DNA of 64,000 nt from Euryarchaeota archaeon UBA125 (GTDB lineage Archaea; Thermoplasmatota; Poseidoniia; Poseidoniales; Thalassarchaeaceae): assembly GCA_002502625.1 (NCBI GenBank), contig DAPV01000035.1, forward strand, positions 9,292 to 73,291, read 5' to 3'. Of the stretch, positions 1-9,630 are shown piece by piece; position 1 is the stretch's first letter; each line of letters opens with the position of its first letter. A model generated the notes under the pieces. It saw only the letters and a list, made by a program, of their open reading frames with translations, was not told the DNA's origin and ran no database searches. The position numbers and the translations under genes are program-made.

Positions 1-620
1 ATTTCTGAAATTGGCACTCCTAAGAAACCAATCAAACATATTGTACGATCACCATCAGTAAATCCTCCAGGATTGAGCATACCTTCTATTCTATCTGGAG
101 TCTGGTGAGTTAATATCACTCTAGGTGGCGAATTCATCTTTGATATTTCTTTGACTAATTTCGCCCAATCATCTTCATTGTCTCCATGAGCATGTAAAAT
201 ATGCATTATTTCCCGTTCCGCTGCTTGAGAAATATGTGGATGACCGTCAGCATCAGTTACCAATGCCAACGTCTGTGACCATATTTCTTCTCTAATCTCA
301 TTTTCAAATTCTTGAATTATTCCAATTGAACCATCGGCAAAAATAAATCGATGATTGGACTTTAGTGCCGATAATATCTCATCGGATTCGACTGCTGCAC
401 CAACGGCAGCAATTGGACCATTTAGCAATCTCTCTTGGAGAGATACAATGCTGTTCTCTCTTTCTACTACTGTCCAATCTGGAACCTTTGAGGATAGAGA
501 GTTAACACTCTGTAAAAGCATCATTGCACTTTCTCTATCAGATTCTAAAGGCCATGAAAACTGGGCTCGAACTCGATCTTGAATCCTCATTCCAATCGAA
601 CGAACCTCATGAGGGCCCAT
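1..620 (-). CDS. mptE: 6-hydroxymethyl-7,8-dihydropterin pyrophosphokinase MptE-like (DUF115), partial
   Basis: Transfers diphosphate to 6-hydroxymethyl-7,8-dihydropterin in archaeal pterin (tetrahydromethanopterin/folate-type) synthesis. The minus-strand frame stays open from about 620 to the left edge, so the C-terminus lies outside the window. Family marks seen in order are an Ala-Leu-Val-Thr-Asp-Ala-Asp-Gly stretch, the metal-site motif HAHGDN, and GGFTDGDR near the edge, all typical of the archaeal MptE/DUF115 group. The start is uncertain: ATG at 620 gives MGPHEVRSIGMR, and ATG at 590 gives MRIQDRV. It is divergent from priL with about 60 bases between them. The pathway assignment is from the family, not shown here. 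Confidence 0.8.
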   Translation of the reverse strand, partial: MGPHEVRSIGMRIQDRVRAQFSWPLESDRESAMMLLQSVNSLSSKVPDWTVVERENSIVSLQERLLNGPIAAVGAAVESDEILSALKSNHRFIFADGSIGIIQEFENEIREEIWSQTLALVTDADGHPHISQAAEREIMHILHAHGDNEDDWAKLVKEISKMNSPPRVILTHQTPDRIEGMLNPGGFTDGDRTICLIGFLGVPISE

Positions 621-677
621 GGTGTGTACAGACCGGTCGCGTTGAAGAACCCCCGTGTTACTTCATGCCTGAGAATC

Positions 678-1829
678 ATGCCCATGCCGTTGCGTCCTCC
701 TCTCATTGATGATGCAAAAGTGCTAGCACGCTATCCGTTTTTACCACAATCCGCTGAAAATACTCGAACCATATTATCTGATAATGGAATTAGTATGGAA
801 GATTTACTTTCAGCCGCATGGTTATCTGATATTCGTCGTAAAGGAGATATGAGGGTGAAAGAATCAGTCCTACATGATGATGGAATTGAACAAAGTTCTG
901 GAGATCTGAGTACTGAACTTGGGAGAATGTCAGAAAGTCTCTCGTTTCTTTATGCAATGATGGTCGCTTGTGCCACATTTGACGAAAGGGTTACTGCAAG
1001 ATGGGCAGAAGGAGAGTCTACTCGAGCAGATAAATTACTAGGAAGTGATATTCTAATTTTTGAAAAAATCGCTACTACTTATTTATCTAATATTCAGAGC
1101 GAAATTAAAAATGGGGAGACCATCTATTCAATCCCTTTAACCGATTTTATTGAACTTAGTCCTAGAATTAGTGGAGACTATTGGAGGCTCCCAAACAGGG
1201 CTATGAAGGATGGATGGGTAGAAATGGGGCCTTCAACTAGTGAAAATAGTCAACAAAGATTAGCTAGACTAATCAAAGAAAGGATTCGTGAAGACTTGAG
1301 AAAACGTTGCGATGACAGGATGGAAAAAATAGATGAAGAGTTTGCTGAAAGATTGAGCGAACCTGTTGGGGCTGTATTGACTATTCTACAATCAAGATCT
1401 ACTCTAAATTTTGAAGCAGGAGAAGCAACTAGATCAGATTGGCCACCATGTATGGAGATTGCAATTAAAGAATTGTCAATGGGAGAAAATGTAAACCATT
1501 CTGGTCGTCTTTTCCTCGCTGCGATTAGTGCTGCACTTGGCATCGAGCAAGAGCAGTGTGCTTCATTCTTTCAAGGTGCACCTGACTATAATCCTGAAAC
1601 TACTAGCTATCAGATTGGTCATGTGTATGACAGAGAATATACCCCAGCTGGTTGTAGCCGATTAAAGATGGATGGAAGATGTCCTGTTTCACCTGGAGAT
1701 GATCCCATTTGTGATAAGCCGAAAATGAAGCATCCATTGTCGTATGTTTGGTGGAAACAAAGAGATCGGTCTCAGGCAGAAGAACCAAGAGAATCAAACG
1801 AAGAATCTGCGGAGTCGGCCAACCCTTGA
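678..1829 (+). CDS. priL: DNA primase large subunit PriL
   Basis: Regulatory subunit of the archaeal/eukaryotic-type primase that makes replication primers together with PriS, which is not in this window. An N-terminal helical region begins with the family-like ARYPFLP. The C-terminal iron-sulfur domain is clear: four cysteines in PPC, AGC, GRC and PIC contexts, with the motif PDYNPETTSYQIGH and a terminal HPLSYV. About 383 residues, normal for archaeal PriL. The frame is open back to 579 (a TTG) and also has ATG at 609, but the ATG pair at 678/684 avoids overlapping mptE and fits the family N-terminus. A DUF373 gene follows 33 bases downstream. Confidence 0.92.
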   Translation: MPMPLRPPLIDDAKVLARYPFLPQSAENTRTILSDNGISMEDLLSAAWLSDIRRKGDMRVKESVLHDDGIEQSSGDLSTELGRMSESLSFLYAMMVACATFDERVTARWAEGESTRADKLLGSDILIFEKIATTYLSNIQSEIKNGETIYSIPLTDFIELSPRISGDYWRLPNRAMKDGWVEMGPSTSENSQQRLARLIKERIREDLRKRCDDRMEKIDEEFAERLSEPVGAVLTILQSRSTLNFEAGEATRSDWPPCMEIAIKELSMGENVNHSGRLFLAAISAALGIEQEQCASFFQGAPDYNPETTSYQIGHVYDREYTPAGCSRLKMDGRCPVSPGDDPICDKPKMKHPLSYVWWKQRDRSQAEEPRESNEESAESANP

Positions 1830-1862
1830 TAGGGATGTACTTTTTATCTCCACCCGAAGAAG

Positions 1863-2975
1863 ATGACCCGGACCCTTGTGCTGACTATTGATCGAGACAA
1901 TGATCTCGGAATTAAAGCAGGACTCAGAGGGCCAGTAATTGGAAGGAAATCTACTCTCAGTGCAGCATTAAGACTTGGACTTGCAGATCCAGAAGAGAGT
2001 GATACAAATGCAATTCTCGGAGCACTTCACCACCATGACAGAATTTTAGATTCTGGTGAGCCGAATGATGCTGTTGAAGTTGCAATACTTACAGGGGATG
2101 AAAGAGTAGGGGCTCGTTCAGATCGGGCAATTGCAAAACAGCTTGAAGAAGTAATTTCTGAATTTCAACCAGATTGCGCTATCTTAGTTACAGACGGAGC
2201 AGAAGATGAGGCTGTAATGCCAATCATTCAAAGTAGAGTTCGAATTGATTATGTTGAGAAAATTATTGTAAGACAAAGTAAGGGTATTGAAGGTACATTT
2301 TACTATATCATGAAAGCAATCGAGGATCCTAAATGGAGAGCACGGCTTCTTGTTCCATTATCTGTGTTCATGATGATAATTGGTTTAGGAATGATCTTGC
2401 CAGGTGGAGGAGTTCTAATTGGTGCAATGCCCCTTATTGTCGGAATTTGGTTACTAGCAAAAGGACTTGGGGCTGAAAATCAATTTGAACGTTTGATGCT
2501 TGACATGAGAGATAGTGCAATGGGTGGGATCATTTCATCGCTTCTATGGGCATTTGCATCATTCTCAAGTTTACTAGCAATTTTGGAATCCTATCGTACA
2601 ATAGTGCAAGCAGATTCTGATTTATCTACCGTTCAAATAGCAATTGAAGCAATGGATAGTGGATTACAATGGATTGTTCTCGCCTCTCTTGCTGTAGCAA
2701 TGTCAATGGTAGTTTTGAGATGGAGAAGAGGTACGCTAACAGGACGTGTTTTCCAAATTATGGCTGGAGGAGTAGTCATTTACGCATTTGCTGAGGCAGG
2801 ACTTGATGTCGCTAGACAAATTACAGGCGGAGTAACATATGAATTAGATCCGGGAGTTATCTACAACGATTGGGGATTGGCCGTAGTTGCAATAGTTGTT
2901 TATTGGATGGTAAGAACCGGTGTGAAATCTTGGTCAACCAGACAAGAAACGCAAGGACGATTTTGGGGAGTTTAA
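1863..2975 (+). CDS. DUF373 family membrane protein
   Basis: A 370-residue protein of the archaeal DUF373 family, function unknown. The N-terminal half is soluble (begins MTRTLVLTIDRDNDLG, with a later VTDGAEDEAV segment typical of the family). The C-terminal half from about residue 160 holds five to six hydrophobic segments. It lies 33 bases after priL on the same strand and probably shares its transcript, an arrangement that suggests but does not prove a link with replication. The start ATG at 1863 fits because the family begins directly with the Thr-Leu-Val-Leu-Thr-Ile-Asp strand. Confidence 0.85.
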   Translation: MTRTLVLTIDRDNDLGIKAGLRGPVIGRKSTLSAALRLGLADPEESDTNAILGALHHHDRILDSGEPNDAVEVAILTGDERVGARSDRAIAKQLEEVISEFQPDCAILVTDGAEDEAVMPIIQSRVRIDYVEKIIVRQSKGIEGTFYYIMKAIEDPKWRARLLVPLSVFMMIIGLGMILPGGGVLIGAMPLIVGIWLLAKGLGAENQFERLMLDMRDSAMGGIISSLLWAFASFSSLLAILESYRTIVQADSDLSTVQIAIEAMDSGLQWIVLASLAVAMSMVVLRWRRGTLTGRVFQIMAGGVVIYAFAEAGLDVARQITGGVTYELDPGVIYNDWGLAVVAIVVYWMVRTGVKSWSTRQETQGRFWGV

Positions 2976-2978
2976 TTA

Positions 2979-3410
2979 CTACTCAAAAAATAATTCATAC
3001 ATACAATGAGGACAAGTAACTCGAATTGGGCGTATTGAAGGTATTCCAAGTGGAGACCTGCACTCCGTACAAACAATTGCTTGATCTACTTGTGATTGAC
3101 GTGCTCGTCCTGACTCACTAGGATCGTATTCCATACGAAAACGATGGGCATTTTGCAATGCTTCGGGTTTATCTGTCGAATTTTGAGTAGGTTCCAAATC
3201 ATAATCTACAGATTTACTTCGTGCAAAAGATGGATCTAGAATTGGATCTAGTTTAGGTTCTGGAGATTCTCCTTTGGCACTAGCCATTAATTGCAAGAGT
3301 TCTTCTTCGGATACACTATACTCAACTGTAATTCGATCTATTTCTAACATTTGTTCGTATCCGTCCATTGAAATTAGGCTAGAAATGACTGAGGCTGGAA
3401 CGTCTGCCAT
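2979..3410 (-). CDS. Small protein with C-terminal zinc ribbon
   Basis: A 143-residue protein that I do not recognise. The first 50 residues are predicted helical, followed by a polar, low-complexity linker. The last 35 residues carry CTEC and CPHC pairs 17 residues apart, a zinc-ribbon arrangement. It ends only 3 bases from the convergent DUF373 gene. It could be a nucleic-acid-binding or assembly factor, but the sequence alone gives no function. Confidence 0.7.
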   Translation of the reverse strand: MADVPASVISSLISMDGYEQMLEIDRITVEYSVSEEELLQLMASAKGESPEPKLDPILDPSFARSKSVDYDLEPTQNSTDKPEALQNAHRFRMEYDPSESGRARQSQVDQAIVCTECRSPLGIPSIRPIRVTCPHCMYELFFE

Positions 3411-3494
3411 AAAAACGGAGTAGATAACTATCTCTTGACATTTGAGTATGGTCGTTTACTAATATTCACAAAGGAGAATGTTTTCAAATGTTTC

Positions 3495-4199
3495 ATGAGC
3501 GACGGTGTTGGTTCACTTTACATGTTAAACACATGTCCATTTACATGGAAGGTTAGAGCGCTTCTTGATCATCTAGATCTTCCTCATGAAAGAGTAAAAA
3601 TCAATCCACTAAAAATCAAAAAAAGTGTTTCATTTGCAGGAGATTGGGGAAAAACACCAGTATGGAAAATGTCTGATGGAGAAGTTGTTGTTGATTCTAC
3701 TCCGATTATGAAAAGAATCGATGAAGTCTACAACAATGGAAATCTATGGAAAATGGACGATCAAGTTCGTAGAGATAAATGGATGGAATGGGCAGATACT
3801 AAAATGAAAGATGCAACTATTCCAATCCTCTATGGATCAATTGGTTCTGCATTATCTACAACTAGATCTGTAGCAAAACACGAACGATTTGGTTTCTTTA
3901 CAGGACGAATCTATGCTTGGCTAGGTTTTCCCATAATGTGGGGGATTATTGCTAAAAAAAGAACCAAGAAAACTGGAATGGAACCTGGTGAACTATGGCA
4001 TCATTTACTCAATGAATGGACTGAAGAGATTGGAGAAAAGTCGTTTTTTGGAGGTAACACCCCCCATATTGTTGATCTTGCAGTTTTCGGATATATGCAA
4101 TCCATTGAGATGCATTCCAAAGCATTTCGTTTGATTGAAAATCACTCTAAAGGTATGCTATGGTTTAACCGAATGAGAAATTCTACAGTTGCTCAATAA
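3495..4199 (+). CDS. Glutathione S-transferase-fold protein (mPGES-2-like N-terminal domain)
   Basis: A 234-residue protein with an N-terminal thioredoxin-like GST domain: the active-site-like CPFTWKVR near residue 13, then a TPVW cis-proline strand and a DSTPIMKRID segment. The C-terminal half is helical like the GST-C domain. CPFxxKVR is shared with membrane-associated prostaglandin E synthase 2 and related GSTs. The second catalytic cysteine of glutaredoxins is replaced by Thr-Trp, so classic thiol exchange is unlikely. The open frame begins at 3435, but the ATG at 3495 starts the domain cleanly. The substrate is unknown. Confidence 0.75.
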   Translation: MSDGVGSLYMLNTCPFTWKVRALLDHLDLPHERVKINPLKIKKSVSFAGDWGKTPVWKMSDGEVVVDSTPIMKRIDEVYNNGNLWKMDDQVRRDKWMEWADTKMKDATIPILYGSIGSALSTTRSVAKHERFGFFTGRIYAWLGFPIMWGIIAKKRTKKTGMEPGELWHHLLNEWTEEIGEKSFFGGNTPHIVDLAVFGYMQSIEMHSKAFRLIENHSKGMLWFNRMRNSTVAQ

Positions 4200-5090
4200 C
4201 TACATTTCTTCTACATGTAAACCGAATGTTGCTAGCATTGCAAGTAATCCTAGACAACAAGAAGAGTAGTAATGTCCTTGGCTAAAGAATACCAAACCAG
4301 CTCCAGTTCGTAATAACAGAGTACTCTTCGTTCGCCACCCTGTAATCCCAAAGAATACCGCAATTAGAGATATACCAATGAAAATCGTTCCTGCTATATC
4401 ATACACAGCTGCAGCAGTAGGATCGTAGAGTTCTTTGCCCCTTTCTTCTTCACTAAGATCCATCCATCGAGTCAAACCATTTGATTTCTGTTCAATTAAA
4501 TCAAAATCTTCAGGAGCAGCAAAATCTAGGTTAAGATGCGTAAAACCATATGGTTCAAAAAGTGCTCCAGGAGACAATAATATTCGATGAGTCATGCCCT
4601 CAGATGGATTGGACATATTTACTACATACATACTCATTAATCCTGGATTAAGACCCTCTAATCGAAATCTTCCTTGCGAGTCAGTAGTTGCTGCAGGTCG
4701 TGTGATTCTCTGAATCCCATCTTCGTCAATAACTGGAGTGACAACTTCAATGGTGAAATTGACACCTGGAGAACCGTCATGTAATGTAAGAACACCAGTA
4801 AGTATTGCAGATCCTGGAGCGGATGTGCTCAACAAATTTGCAGTCTGAGTTTGACTGTAAATGAAACCTCTGTCAGTTACTAACCCCCCATCTCCTTCAA
4901 TGAAATCATAACCATTGACTGTACCTAAGATACTTGCTAATAAAATAAACAATAACGCAACATGCATCCTCGGATCACGTGGCATCTGAGAAGGGAGAAG
5001 GAGTGTTGCTCCTGTAGAGGCAAATACTGGTTCTTCCTCTGGAATAGATGAAAGTGGGACCGGTTTGGGCACTACTTCGTCTCCGTCCAC
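4200..5090 (-). CDS. Membrane protein with carboxypeptidase-regulatory-like (Ig-fold) domain
   Basis: About 296 residues from a GTG at 5090. An early hydrophobic segment around residues 42-60 looks like a signal anchor. It is followed by a beta-rich domain (about 90-180) with the pattern TDSQGRFRLEGLNPG typical of CarboxypepD_reg/prealbumin-like domains, and then two hydrophobic segments near the C-terminus. It is the last gene of the mutY-hflX run, 22 bases after hflX. It ends directly against the convergent GST-like gene. ATG codons at residues 36 and 42 are alternative starts. Likely envelope-facing; role unknown. Confidence 0.65.
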   Translation of the reverse strand: MDGDEVVPKPVPLSSIPEEEPVFASTGATLLLPSQMPRDPRMHVALLFILLASILGTVNGYDFIEGDGGLVTDRGFIYSQTQTANLLSTSAPGSAILTGVLTLHDGSPGVNFTIEVVTPVIDEDGIQRITRPAATTDSQGRFRLEGLNPGLMSMYVVNMSNPSEGMTHRILLSPGALFEPYGFTHLNLDFAAPEDFDLIEQKSNGLTRWMDLSEEERGKELYDPTAAAVYDIAGTIFIGISLIAVFFGITGWRTKSTLLLRTGAGLVFFSQGHYYSSCCLGLLAMLATFGLHVEEM

Positions 5091-5112
5091 GGTGGGTTAT
5101 TCGCGCCCCCCC

Positions 5113-6498
5113 TTATTCAGATTGCGAAGTTTTGATAATTTCAGAAATTCTAGATCCCAGTGATTGTTGTAATCTAAACCAATCAACAGGATCAATCCAT
5201 GCAATCATTCGAAGACCTTGGTCATTCACTTCTCGTTCACGAACCATTGCCATTCTCCTTATTTGAGATTCTATTGCTGCAAGTGGCCTTGCATTAGGTA
5301 AGGATGTGTCAGAGATTTGCATCTCAATAGGAGGGCCATGTAATCGAGTCAATATTCCTGACCTCAAATCCTCTATTCCATCTGAAGAGGATGAAGACGT
5401 TACAACTGCATCTTCAACACTAAGTAATTGTAAAGCTCTCTGTACTTCTACGAGATGTTCGTCAGAACATGAATCTGATTTAGTTAGAACTACTTGAAGA
5501 TCATATGGCTCTAAATCGTGATCTGTTCGATCAAATAATTCACGTCTGGACGTCTCAAATTTTCGAATTAATTCAGGAATCGAGTCTGATGCATCAAGTA
5601 AGAGCAATAGAAGATCACAGTCGATACTCTCTAGCAATGTAGCAGAAAATGCATCGAGAAGATCTGAAGGAATTTCATCAATGAAACCTATTGTGTCCAC
5701 CAATAAAATTCGGGGACTAAACTGCATTCTCCCAACAGTAGTTTCTAATGTAGAAAAGTATCTATCTTCTACCAAAACTGGTTTACCACAAAGCGCTGCA
5801 AACAAACTTGACTTGCCTGCATTAGTATAACCTGCTAAACCTACAGTTTTTGCACCACTCGATTTTCTCTGTCTTTGTCTCTCTTTGATTACTTTTCCAT
5901 ACCTTTTTTGGCGATTTTTTAGAGTTTGTAACTCTCGACTCAATGCTGAAAGAGCGATATTCCATCCTGTTCTACCCCCAGCTCCAAAACCAAGTCTTTC
6001 TCCAGTTGTTTCACGATTTACTAATTCACGTAAAATATTGCGATCTGCATTCAAACGTGCAATTCTAACTTGATTCCTGGCTTCTACACTTGATGCATGT
6101 TGAGTAAATAATTCCAATAATAATCTGACTCTGTCCCATGTTTCACATTGAAGTAAATCAGTCAAATTTACTAATTGTCTAGGTGTTAAATTTGCATTGA
6201 CAAGTATCAAATCAATGCCAAACCATGGATGTGACTCGGGAGCCATTCTAAGTTCGTCTCGAATGGCCTCGAGGCGACCCCTGCCAAAATGTAGTCGAGG
6301 ATTAGAACGTCCTTTTTGAGAAATAATCTCAACAACATCAATATCCATTGTCTTGGATAAACTGAGAAATTCAGAAGGATTTCCTTGTCTGGTTAACATC
6401 AATGCCTTTCTACCAGAATGTGATGTACGTATTTCTTCAGTTAGAACACCACCTGAGCCGGCTATCAACGGTACATTATCCCAATCTGGTTCTGTCAT
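5113..6498 (-). CDS. hflX: GTPase HflX
   Basis: Ribosome-associated GTPase known for splitting or rescuing stalled ribosomes. It has the HflX N-terminal domain with the signature of conserved hydrophobics around RVRLLLELFTQHASS (residues 123-137). A glycine-rich GFGAGG loop follows near 171. The G domain has G1 GYTNAGKSS (223-231), G3 DTIGF (268-272) and G4 TKSD. Length 461 is normal. Its ATG overlaps the mutY stop as ATGA, so the two are translationally coupled. Full-length with all motifs intact. Confidence 0.95.
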   Translation of the reverse strand: MTEPDWDNVPLIAGSGGVLTEEIRTSHSGRKALMLTRQGNPSEFLSLSKTMDIDVVEIISQKGRSNPRLHFGRGRLEAIRDELRMAPESHPWFGIDLILVNANLTPRQLVNLTDLLQCETWDRVRLLLELFTQHASSVEARNQVRIARLNADRNILRELVNRETTGERLGFGAGGRTGWNIALSALSRELQTLKNRQKRYGKVIKERQRQRKSSGAKTVGLAGYTNAGKSSLFAALCGKPVLVEDRYFSTLETTVGRMQFSPRILLVDTIGFIDEIPSDLLDAFSATLLESIDCDLLLLLLDASDSIPELIRKFETSRRELFDRTDHDLEPYDLQVVLTKSDSCSDEHLVEVQRALQLLSVEDAVVTSSSSSDGIEDLRSGILTRLHGPPIEMQISDTSLPNARPLAAIESQIRRMAMVREREVNDQGLRMIAWIDPVDWFRLQQSLGSRISEIIKTSQSE

Positions 6499-7481
6499 GA
6501 TTCACCACAACCTGCTGCGTCCAAAATTCTTTGATCTAAACGTGATATAGGTACGCTGTCAGAACGGATTCCTCCCTTCACTACATCTACTTTCCATACT
6601 TGTAGATGAAAATCTCTATGGCTAAATGCATGATGAATCTCACCAACTCTTTCTGGAGATTTTATGTCATTATCAATACATAATGTCTGAAGGCCATTTG
6701 GATCTTCGGTAATTGGTACACCCCATAATCCTCCTAGTTGAGAGCCTTTACGCTGGGACAAAACTATTCCATCAGGCGAAGAAATAACCAATGCATGTCC
6801 ATTCACTTTAGTTGATGATCTACGTTTTGATGCTGGATATTTCGTCGGGTTATCTGTCAATATTGCTTTACAATTCTCTGATACTGGACAGGAATTACAC
6901 TTGGGTGCACGTGGAGTACAAATGATTGCACCTAACTCCATTATTGCTTGGTTCCAATCACCAGGACGGGTTTCATCTAGACTGATGTTTGCCCATTCTT
7001 GTACATCTGTCAAATTTGTATGTTCTATTGCATTTAACCTAGAATATACACGTTTTACATTCCCATCGACTACAGCAATTGGAACATCAAAAGAAATTGA
7101 AGCAACTGCTGCAGAAGTATAGGGACCAATACCAGGGAGTTTCTCTAATTCTTTAGGATCAGAAGGAATAATTGGAGGATCACGAGAACCAATAATCACT
7201 GATAATTTATGCAAATTTCTTGCCCGTGCATAATATCCACAACCCTGCCACAATAACATTACTTCTTCCAATGAAGAAATAGACATTTCATGTAATGTTG
7301 GAAATCGTTCGTACATTCTCTTCCAATAACCAAGTCCGACCTCCATTTTTGTTTGTTGGAGAATGAATTCAGAAAGTAAAACTGGCCACGGTTCAGGGTT
7401 TTTCCTCCAAGGAAGTTCTCTAGCATTACAATCATACCAATCAAGCAGGAGAGCCCTAGGGGGGTAAACTTGGCCCTCCAT
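6495..7481 (-). CDS. mutY: A/G-specific adenine DNA glycosylase MutY
   Basis: Removes adenine mispaired with 8-oxoguanine. The frame opens at 7712, but ATG at 7481 (MEGQVYPPRALL) is the family start and avoids overlap with pcc1, giving 328 residues. Visible are the catalytic region SEFILQQTKMEVG, the helix-hairpin-helix LPGIGPYTSAAV, the aspartate strand VDGNVKRV and a 4Fe-4S motif C-x6-C-x2-C-x5-C. A C-terminal NUDIX-like domain (from about 220) contains GLWGVP and HAFSH, which recognise 8-oxoG in MutY. First gene of the mutY-hflX unit, divergent from pcc1 across 52 bases. Confidence 0.95.
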   Translation of the reverse strand: MEGQVYPPRALLLDWYDCNARELPWRKNPEPWPVLLSEFILQQTKMEVGLGYWKRMYERFPTLHEMSISSLEEVMLLWQGCGYYARARNLHKLSVIIGSRDPPIIPSDPKELEKLPGIGPYTSAAVASISFDVPIAVVDGNVKRVYSRLNAIEHTNLTDVQEWANISLDETRPGDWNQAIMELGAIICTPRAPKCNSCPVSENCKAILTDNPTKYPASKRRSSTKVNGHALVISSPDGIVLSQRKGSQLGGLWGVPITEDPNGLQTLCIDNDIKSPERVGEIHHAFSHRDFHLQVWKVDVVKGGIRSDSVPISRLDQRILDAAGCGES

Positions 7482-7533
7482 ACTAGCCAATAAAGTCGGA
7501 GCATCCTTATGGGTTATCCATAATTGGAAACTA

Positions 7534-7761
7534 ATGAAGTCCCATGAGGCGGTACTGAGTTGGGCAGGAAACCCTGACGAATTAGAGGTACTCAAAGCCT
7601 CAATAGAAATTGATGACCCTGATTCTTTTGATATTACAATTCTACAAGATGAAATGGAAATACGTGTGCATTCAACCTCGCTCAGAAGTTTAAGAAGTAC
7701 AGTAGATGACATCTTAGCGTGTCTTGCTGCTGCTGAATCTGCACTAAATCAAGTGAATTAG
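7534..7761 (+). CDS. pcc1: KEOPS complex subunit Pcc1
   Basis: A 75-residue protein with the Pcc1 pattern: beta strands around DSFDITILQDE and MEIRVHS, then the typical SLRSLRSTVDDILACLAAAE helix. KEOPS makes the t6A modification of ANN-decoding tRNAs; Pcc1 is its dimerising platform subunit. Size is normal for archaeal Pcc1. It begins a plus-strand run with nadC (50 bases on) and the phosphopantoate ligase. The same bases are also open on the minus strand as an upstream extension of mutY, which I treat as non-coding. Confidence 0.85.
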   Translation: MKSHEAVLSWAGNPDELEVLKASIEIDDPDSFDITILQDEMEIRVHSTSLRSLRSTVDDILACLAAAESALNQVN

Positions 7762-7811
7762 ATGAAAGAAATTAATCGGAATCATTCAAACATGAAATAG
7801 GGTTCGTAGGC

Positions 7812-8843
7812 ATGGTGACAGACACTGATTCCACCGTGACGGACTCTTCGGAGTCTGGGGACCTCTCGATCACAGCCGAGAAGGTTCGACTACCGCACGA
7901 CCAGAGCGGAATGCTATGGTTTGAAGATCAACCTACAGCACTTTTCCTTGAAAGTATAGATCGTTGGACGCGTACGTTACTTGAAGATGATGGGTTCGTT
8001 CCTGTGGGTGCCTCAAAACTTACTGTAAGAGCTCGTGTTGTTACTAAAGAGGCTGGTACATTATGTGGAGTTCATGTCATTAATCGTCTTCTTGATGTTC
8101 ATGTCCCCCATATCAACAGAGCATGGCAAGCCAGGGAAGGAGGGCACTTTCAATCCGGTGATGTAATTCTAATACTTGATGGAACACCTAGAGATATCCT
8201 CTCAGTTGAACGAATAATCTTAAATTTCTTGGGAAGACTTTCTGGAATTTCTACCTTAACAGAAAAATGGACAAAGGGGCTAAGTGGAATGAAAGTGGCA
8301 TCTACTCGAAAGACATCATGGGGACTTCTAGACAAATGGGCTGTCCATGTCGGGGGAGGATTAACTCATCGTCTTCGAAAAGGTGATGCTGTAATGATCA
8401 AAGAGAACGACCAAATCGCACTGAGAGAAGATGATGAAAGTCGGTCTAAAGAGACAATGAAGAGATGGATACAGACGACCGATTTTAATTGGCATGGGTC
8501 CTTTACAGTAATCGAAGTTGACTCTATTTCATTGGCATTAACTGTGGCAAAATCATGGTGTAATCGTATGATGGAGACAGATGAAAATCGACCCCTTGTA
8601 ATAATGTTAGACAATATGGGACCTGTAAAAACAAAAGAAGCTGTAATGGATCTGAAAAGTCATGGATACAATGAATGGATTTACACAGAAGCAAGTGGGA
8701 ATGTAAAATTTGAAGATATTGATGAATGGAAAATAACCGATGTGGATGTGATTTCAACTAGCAAACTCAACATGGGAGTGTCTTCAATTGATATGAGTAT
8801 GTTATTGGATGACGAAGGTATTAGAGAAATTATACCAGAATAA
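7812..8843 (+). CDS. nadC: Nicotinate-nucleotide pyrophosphorylase (quinolinate phosphoribosyltransferase)
   Basis: Converts quinolinate and PRPP to nicotinate mononucleotide in de novo NAD synthesis. Family marks include LSVERIILNFLGRLSGI, the STRKTSWGLL loop (usually DTRKTTPGLR), GGGLTHR and MIKEND, plus the C-terminal beta/alpha barrel with MLDNM. Serine replaces the usual aspartate in DTRKT, a mild oddity. The 343 residues include about 30 polar N-terminal residues before the family domain; ATG at 7911 is a possible shorter start. The next gene follows 21 bases downstream. Confidence 0.93.
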   Translation: MVTDTDSTVTDSSESGDLSITAEKVRLPHDQSGMLWFEDQPTALFLESIDRWTRTLLEDDGFVPVGASKLTVRARVVTKEAGTLCGVHVINRLLDVHVPHINRAWQAREGGHFQSGDVILILDGTPRDILSVERIILNFLGRLSGISTLTEKWTKGLSGMKVASTRKTSWGLLDKWAVHVGGGLTHRLRKGDAVMIKENDQIALREDDESRSKETMKRWIQTTDFNWHGSFTVIEVDSISLALTVAKSWCNRMMETDENRPLVIMLDNMGPVKTKEAVMDLKSHGYNEWIYTEASGNVKFEDIDEWKITDVDVISTSKLNMGVSSIDMSMLLDDEGIREIIPE

Positions 8844-8864
8844 TCAAAACTATGAGGAGAAAAT

Positions 8865-9629
8865 ATGGGCGATATCCCAGAATCACATCCTCGAAGGGAG
8901 TCATTATTGTCTAGACAAAAACTAGTTGATGCTGCTTCAAAGGGAATGTTAGCAGAATCGGCATTGATTGCACATGGAAGAGGTGAAGCCTTCGATTATC
9001 TCTTAGGAGAGAAAACCTGTGATTCTGCTAGATTAGCGATTACGGAAACTGCATATAGATTACTAAATTCTGAAAAATGTGTTATTTCAGTCAATGGAAA
9101 TACAGTTGCACTTGCAGGACCGCAACTGATTGCCTGTGCCGCAGTATTGAACTGCCCTATTGAAGTCAACATTTACTATAGAACCCCAAAAAGAATGGAG
9201 GTTTTACTTTCGACATTAATGGAACAACAACAACTTGCATTGAAATTATATCCTCAAATAAAGAACAAAATTACTGAAGTAGAAATTCTTGGAGGAAGCC
9301 CAGATAGTAGAATCCCTAACCTTGAGGGGCCGCGAGCTCGATGTCATTCAGAAGGGATAATATCGGCTGATACAATACTTGTTCCTCTAGAAGATGGAGA
9401 TCGTTGTGAAGCACTTATTGCAATGGGGAAAACTGTGTGTGTCATTGATCTCAACCCATTATCCAGAACCGCACAGATGGCTACAGTAACTATTGTAGAT
9501 GAGTTAACACGTTGCGTTCCGATTCTTCTTGAAACATTAATGCAAAACTCAGTTAAATCCCTTAGATGGAATAATAAGGAAAATTTAGAAAATGTCATTC
9601 AAGAAATACTTAGAAATTTCAATAATTAA
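8865..9629 (+). CDS. 4-phosphopantoate--beta-alanine ligase (archaeal phosphopantothenate synthetase)
   Basis: The archaeal-type enzyme that joins phosphopantoate and beta-alanine in CoA synthesis (COG1701). Visible are the N-terminal SHPRRESLLSRQKLVDA helix (family pattern HPRxxSLxxRe), GEAFDYLLGEKT, SVNGNTVALAGP, NCPIEVNIYYRT, EGPRARCHSEGI and the C-terminal VIDLNPLSRTAQMA. The length of 254 is typical. An SD-like TGAGGAG sits just before the ATG. It is co-directional with and close to nadC, so a cofactor-synthesis transcript is likely. Found in archaea only, which supports the taxonomic call. Confidence 0.93.
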   Translation: MGDIPESHPRRESLLSRQKLVDAASKGMLAESALIAHGRGEAFDYLLGEKTCDSARLAITETAYRLLNSEKCVISVNGNTVALAGPQLIACAAVLNCPIEVNIYYRTPKRMEVLLSTLMEQQQLALKLYPQIKNKITEVEILGGSPDSRIPNLEGPRARCHSEGIISADTILVPLEDGDRCEALIAMGKTVCVIDLNPLSRTAQMATVTIVDELTRCVPILLETLMQNSVKSLRWNNKENLENVIQEILRNFNN

Positions 9630-9630
9630 A

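Noticed and set aside
7482..7712. 77-residue N-terminal extension of MutY on the minus strand
   Set aside because: It overlaps pcc1, which has a clear family match, and the MutY family starts at the ATG at 7481.
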